Shown here: in pieces, positions 59,348 to 64,000 of the stretch
How positions within the stretch are numbered: position 1 is the stretch's first letter
How the letters are laid out: the number at the start of each line of letters is the position of its first letter
Assembly: GCA_944990035.1 (NCBI GenBank)
Contig: CALYLX010000157.1
Location: forward strand, 682,001 to 746,000
Direction of reading: 5' to 3'
DNA length: 64,000 nucleotides
Source of the DNA: Clitopilus passeckerianus
Taxonomy: Eukaryota > Basidiomycota > Agaricomycetes > Agaricales > Entolomataceae
Notes under the pieces: model-generated
Told to the model about the DNA's origin: nothing
The model's input: only the letters and a program-made list of their open reading frames with translations
Databases searched by the model: none
Translations under genes and position numbers: made by a program

Positions 59348-62068
59348 TTACAGGAGCGATTTCGCTGGCGGGCTCCTCGCCTCCCAAGTCCGCCTTGCAA
59401 GATCTCGCAGGACGTCTTTCACTATCTTCCCTGTTGGCGTACGCTCTAAATGTTCGTCAGCGCTGATGCAAGGTCCAAGAGCTACTGAACTGACCTAGGG
59501 GTTCATCGCGTATAATGATCATAACGGGTTTTGCAAAGTGTGGTAAACTGGAATAATGCCGTTAACTTGAGCGCTTTTTGTACAGATTATTGAACATACG
59601 TCTTTGCGGCAATTGTCAAAAGTTTGTCCTCCGTGAGTTGGCCACGATAGCGCGGTTTGAGGTGCACCACGGCGGCAACCTGCTCACCAAGTCGAGGGTG
59701 GGGATTCCAACTGCTGCAGCTTCCAGCACACGTTCATCTGAATAGATAGCGTTTTCGACTGTGACTGAATCCTGAAAGAGTCTCCATAAGCAACGGACTG
59801 CCAAGATAGCAAATAAGCTTGACTCACAATGTTTTCTCCACCGCGAATGATGATGTCCTTGACTATAGAAGAGTCATAAGCGAATTGTCAAATATATGAC
59901 CATTTAGGGCGTACTTCGATCTCGAATATAGACGAAACCTTCATGGTCCATGCAGGCTATATCGCCGGTCTTGTACCAACCATCCGGGGTCAAGACCTAT
60001 TTATTTCACCATTGAGAATCATTACCCAGCGGAATGGAATGTTGACCACGGACCTTCTTCGTTGCTTCTGGGTCTCGCCAGTACTCCTTCATGATGTTCA
60101 CTCCCCTTACCCAGAGCTCACCGACTTCTCCGACAGGCATGACTTTATCATCCTTGACGATGATTATTTCATTAGTGGGAGTTGGTAGTCCACTGCAATT
60201 GGGTCAGTATGTAGCAGCGCTTCCGAGCAAAGTGAACCCACCAGGTTGATGGTCGAGCTAGCAGGTCATCCCCAACTGGAGTGACAAAAATATCAGCGCA
60301 CAATCCAGAATTGGGAATCTGTGAGAATCTTACTGAGACTGGTGATCAAGCCCGTTGTTTCCGTCATTCCGTAACCCTGGCTCCTAAGCATCCGTTAAGA
60401 ACAGCCAAAGTTTCGAGCGAGGAGGGTGACCACGCTTACAAAGTGACGTTAGGGTATTTTCGCAAGGCACCGCCAGGCAAAGACTTCGGTGTTGGAGCTC
60501 CACCGTAAGAAAGGGTTTCGAGTGGTAGATCAGACGTCCCAGATTCTGTTATATCCATCACTATGGATGGAACACTGTAGACAAACCATGAGGGCGCGAT
60601 AACAACCGGTGAAATCCTGAACTTACCCTCCGGCCGATCCAATGTTCTCTTCCTTGATTAATCTTCAAGGGTGTTAGTCTCGGGGCCATGACGTTCGTTG
60701 CTGACAACACATACCGTATCCCTGTGCAAGTTGAGTCAATGTTAGGCAGTTTTAAGGGATGAATTGGGGTCTGACGCACCTTCCGCGGGGTTCCATTTCC
60801 GCAGGAAAACCGCCTTTATTCCAACAACGGTTGCTGCAAGCTATTACTGATGTGAGAAACACGCTCCGTGTCTTTGATACTAGCAACTATACCATTAGAC
60901 ATTCTGCCGTTACATGGAAGAGCGGCACTGAGAGTAAGAGTCCTTTCCGTGGTTCCGGAAGTGGAGCAGGCAGTATTGGCTCTCCACGTCTCAGGGAGCT
61001 CCTTCGAGCGGCCGCGAGTGTCTAGCAGATATCAGCGAGCTAGAAAGTGCGCTATGGCAGGGTGGACTTACATTTATTGCATTGGTAATTACCATCCTCT
61101 GACTGCTCAGCACTCCCTTCGGTCGTCCAGTAGTCCCTGTGATACTCAATGAGCCTCTGGTAGCCAAGATCATGTTCTTTTCACTTACCAGATGTGAAGA
61201 GGATCTGCGCATTATCTTCAGGCAGAATGGGCCCGGGATCTGGGACTGAGTTCGGTAACGAGGCGTTCTCCCCATGACAGCATCCCAATTCTGCATGCGT
61301 TTCCACTGTCCTTTGCCTTCGCTAGGCCGGATGACTAGGATACCGACACGGCGGAGCTGACAGGATCTCATCGACAGCGGGTTCCAGCCTGCTGGCACGT
61401 TCAGAGTCGAGTATGATCAGTTTGCAATCGGTGTAGGCCAGGCAGTGTTGAAGGGTGGGAAGGGGAAGCCAACTATTCAAGGCAAGTGTTAGGGACATGT
61501 AGGTTCCTTTATGAAGAAAGCTTTACGCGTTGACTTGAACAGAGACAGCACCAAGAAGCGCTAGTGCAGAAGTGAGAGTCAATTCCGTGTGTAGAGATCA
61601 ACTGCGCTCACCAGTAGCCCAAAACGTGATCATAAACTCTGGATAGTTGCGACAACAAATGCCCACTCTATCACCTAGAAACACAATTAGAATACACCTC
61701 AATGCACACAGCTCCTTACCCACCTTTCTGTATCCCGTAAACAGCCTTGAAAACGTTGGCAGCCCTGACTGACAGCTGGAACGTTTCTCCGAAAGTCAAC
61801 CTGTGGCCTTCGTAGACAAGGTATTCGCGGTTTCGGTGTTCTTGCGCAGCCCAAAGCCAGAGGACACGAAGTGAGGGCCATGCATTCTTGTAAACGCGCT
61901 GAACTCTGCCATCCACTACCTGCTGCACAGTTTCATGAATGTTCCCTGGAGCTCCAAGGATGCGAGCAACTGAGAACCGAAATCAGCATCCTGAACGGCA
62001 TGAGCTTTGAGAACGAGCTCGGACGGACCTTCCTCTAAAGTTCTCTGGGGCTTTGGTGGTGAAGTCAT
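59348..62068 (-). pseudogene. AMP-binding acyl-CoA synthetase gene with frame breaks
   Basis: Starts MTSPPKPQRTLEE at 62068; a 59-nt intron joins VARILGAPGNIHETVQQV. Landmarks follow: EYLVYEGHRLTFGETFQ, the P-loop FTSG|TTGRPKGVLSSQ (an intron inside the motif), LSYGGAPTPKSLPGG, GYGMTETTGLITS, DGWYKTGDIACMD, VKDIIIRGGENI and the lysine motif RTPTGKIVKDVLRDL, ending at 59348. This is a fatty- or aryl-acid:CoA ligase of about 600 aa. Frames shift at about 61270 (CCCC on plus) and 59700 (GGGG on plus), each closed by one more base in the run, and once more near 61370. All catalytic motifs survive, so it is either a recent pseudogene or intact with sequence errors. Confidence 0.75.
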
Positions 62069-62632
62069 TTGGGAAGGTGATGAAGGTAAGAAGGCAAGTC
62101 TTCGCAGTTAGACACCTAATTTCTGGCCCGACTGAGTTGATGATCGAACTCATGGAACTAGAGACATCCCTGACATGTCAATGGGTACTGGGTAAGCCGG
62201 AGCCGGTTCAAGGGTTCATTGGAGGCTGGAGCCTGCTGCCCACACTTGAAAACAGCGAATAAGGTGCCAATAAACGGGCCGAAGCTGCGGCAAAGCGTCA
62301 TGTGAACGAATATTCCGAATCTAAAATTGGATGCCCAATAATATACCGATTGGCAAGGAGGAGAACCTGCCTGCCTCTGCGAGATAGTATGTAGCCAGAT
62401 GAGAGTTTTCTCACAATTCAATCAAAGTTCAATGGTTGTATGAATGCATTCCAACTCTGGGTTCGCGCTCTTGTTATGATCTTCGGCGTTTTTGGCGGCA
62501 GGTCTAATCAGGAAGGTGGCTCCCACAGTAGTCGGCAATCTCCGTCGGCTTCATTTCCAAGGGTTTCGTTCAGAAATCACAGCTTCGCCCAATAATCTCT
62601 AGGACAGCCTCAGGTAAACAAGGAAGCTCAAA
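62069..62632. other. Divergent promoter region
   Basis: Between the starts of the synthetase gene (-) and the last F-box gene (+). No gene seen. Confidence 0.45.
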
Positions 62633-64000
62633 ATGAACACCCCTGCCAAAATATCTTGCACCACATCTCCCACACAAAACCCTGCCGAGCTCCCCGCGAA
62701 GAGGTCAGACACAAAAGTTACTTGCCCGACAGAAACACTCGTCTTCACGGTTGATCATATCCCATATGACGTCTGGATCACCGTCTTCGAAGTATTCATC
62801 CTCTTAGATGACGGCGGGTGCGCCAAACTGCTAGCAGTCTGTAAATACTGGCGCAACGTCGTCAAATCTACGCCCTCGCTCTGGTCAAACGTTCTATTCA
62901 CTCCCAGGACCTCGCCTCGGAGAAATTGGAAGATCGCTTTGGCAAAATCAACGCACGCACCATTCTCGCGTTGGACGTCTCTTGCCCTCGGAGCTCTATG
63001 GCGTCCGGGTGGGTCGACGTTAGCTGGTTACCGCAACACATCCCCAAGATCAGGTCGCTTCGTATCCAACATGGACTCAGTCTCCAGATGTTCCGCTGGC
63101 ATCAGACTTTCGAGAATCTGGGGACTCTTTCTCTGGGGTATCTATCTCGCAAGGATATGTGGGACCTCCGAGAGGCGGTCAAGACTCCAGGGAGCAATGA
63201 GTCGTGCAGGGATCTGAAAGCTCCGAACCTCCGGCGATTATCACTTCACAATGTCTCGACCCTCACACTCCTCCCGCTTCCTTGGGGCCAAATCACTTGC
63301 CTTATTCTCAAGGAAATACGAGACGAATTGGCTGATGATTTATACGTTTTGCTGATAGGCCAAATGGAGCAATTGAGGCATCTTGAAGCGGCTATATCAT
63401 TCTGGGAGCCAGACTTTCAGTGCGACACTGTTGAAGAATGGAAGAGCCCTGAGGAGGAGATTATTCCTCTCCCCTTGAGAACTTGGTTAGCCTTACGATC
63501 CAGTTTGGTGAATACACCCAACGCTTCCTCGACCGACTCACTCTGCCGATGTTGGAGCATCTGAACATCACCGCGCCGAGGAACGAGGTCGACTTCTGGT
63601 TCGAACCTTTCACCAAGCTGGCTAAGCGTTCGGCGTTCCCTCTCGAGACACTCGTCATGAAAATTCTCCTATAATCCTGGCAGATTGGAGTGAAGAGCCT
63701 GCCAAGGTCCATGTCGTCGAGTCTGTGCTTCGAGCTGCTCCCTCTCTCACTTCTGTCGTGGTTGAGAACTCGTCGCCCATCACGCTGCATCTCATCAGAG
63801 CCTTGGAGTCCCCTGACCTTGGGCCAAACCTTCGATATCTGAAATCTGTTTGCTTGCAGAGCGAATTTGACGGGGATGCTATTGACGACATGCCGGGACC
63901 CCGTGACCGGATTCGGAGGAGGGAGGGGGTGCCCTGTGGAGATGGTGCCGACCGGGAATCCTACGATGAGGACTGCGAGGATAGCGACGAGGTCGGGCCC
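62633..64000 (+). CDS. F-box protein, frame broken, cut by window end
   Basis: MNTPAKISCTTSPTQNP leads to an F-box-like HIPYDVWITVFEVF and AVCKYWRNVVKSTPSLWSNV, typical of basidiomycete F-box proteins that sort ubiquitination targets. Repeated leucine-rich-like units follow (LPQHIPKIRSLRIQHG, FENLGTLSLGYL, APNLRRLSLHNVSTL, LPMLEHLNITAPRNE, LGPNLRYLKSV). The frame shifts three times, near 62903-62905 (CCC), 63471-63474 (CCCC) and 63668-63669 (CC). In each case one more C would keep the frame and give a smooth sequence (for example PLENLVSLTIQFG). The final frame is open to the window edge with an acidic tail (DEDCEDSDEVGP). No intron can explain these shifts. Confidence 0.65.

Noticed and set aside
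1..64000. CRISPR arrays, operons, ribosome-binding sites and riboswitches
   Set aside because: Spliced eukaryotic genes throughout; no regularly spaced direct repeats were seen.

Overview
The window is nuclear DNA of a filamentous fungus, most likely a mushroom-forming basidiomycete (Agaricomycetes). The genes are dense, on both strands, and cut by many introns of about 45-60 nt. The families fit this: F-box proteins, a PriB-type Zn2Cys6 regulator, an OTT_1508-type deaminase, a Rieske-DUF455 fusion and a multi-intron P450. I saw no tRNA or rRNA gene, no CRISPR array and no intact transposon. Coordinates of spliced genes run from first to last coding base, introns included; exon joins were placed by eye.

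Left part (0.5-19 kb): a frame-broken F-box gene (-), a membrane DUF2235 hydrolase (+), a short C2-like protein (+), a carboxymuconolactone-decarboxylase-like protein (-) and a Dal5-type MFS transporter (-). Then come a rhodopsin-domain membrane protein (+), the diphthamide/Elongator zinc protein DPH3 (-), a 500-aa coiled-coil protein (+), and the head-to-head pair MRM2 (-) and TFIIIC subunit TFC7 (+), whose first intron is GC-AG.

Middle (19-43 kb): after 2.6 kb without a clear gene lies a 6.3-kb PriB-like Zn2Cys6 factor. Its zinc-cluster exons are surrounded by unusually long introns, one of which holds a TATA box and an in-frame ATG. Then follow a Rieske-DUF455 protein, a decayed sugar-porter pseudogene (-), a C2H2 zinc-finger protein, MTO1, SPC1, a 79-aa secreted protein (-), a 241-aa tail-anchored protein and a 237-aa orphan.

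Right part (43-64 kb): the KIN1/MARK kinase with a KA1 tail, the OTT_1508-like deaminase, and a possible metabolic group made of an amino-acid transporter (+), a TauD-type dioxygenase (-), a P450 (-) and an acyl-CoA synthetase (-). A second F-box gene runs off the end. The synthetase and both F-box genes have reading-frame breaks, and six of these would be closed by one more C or G in a short C/G run. This points to base-calling error at least as much as to gene decay.
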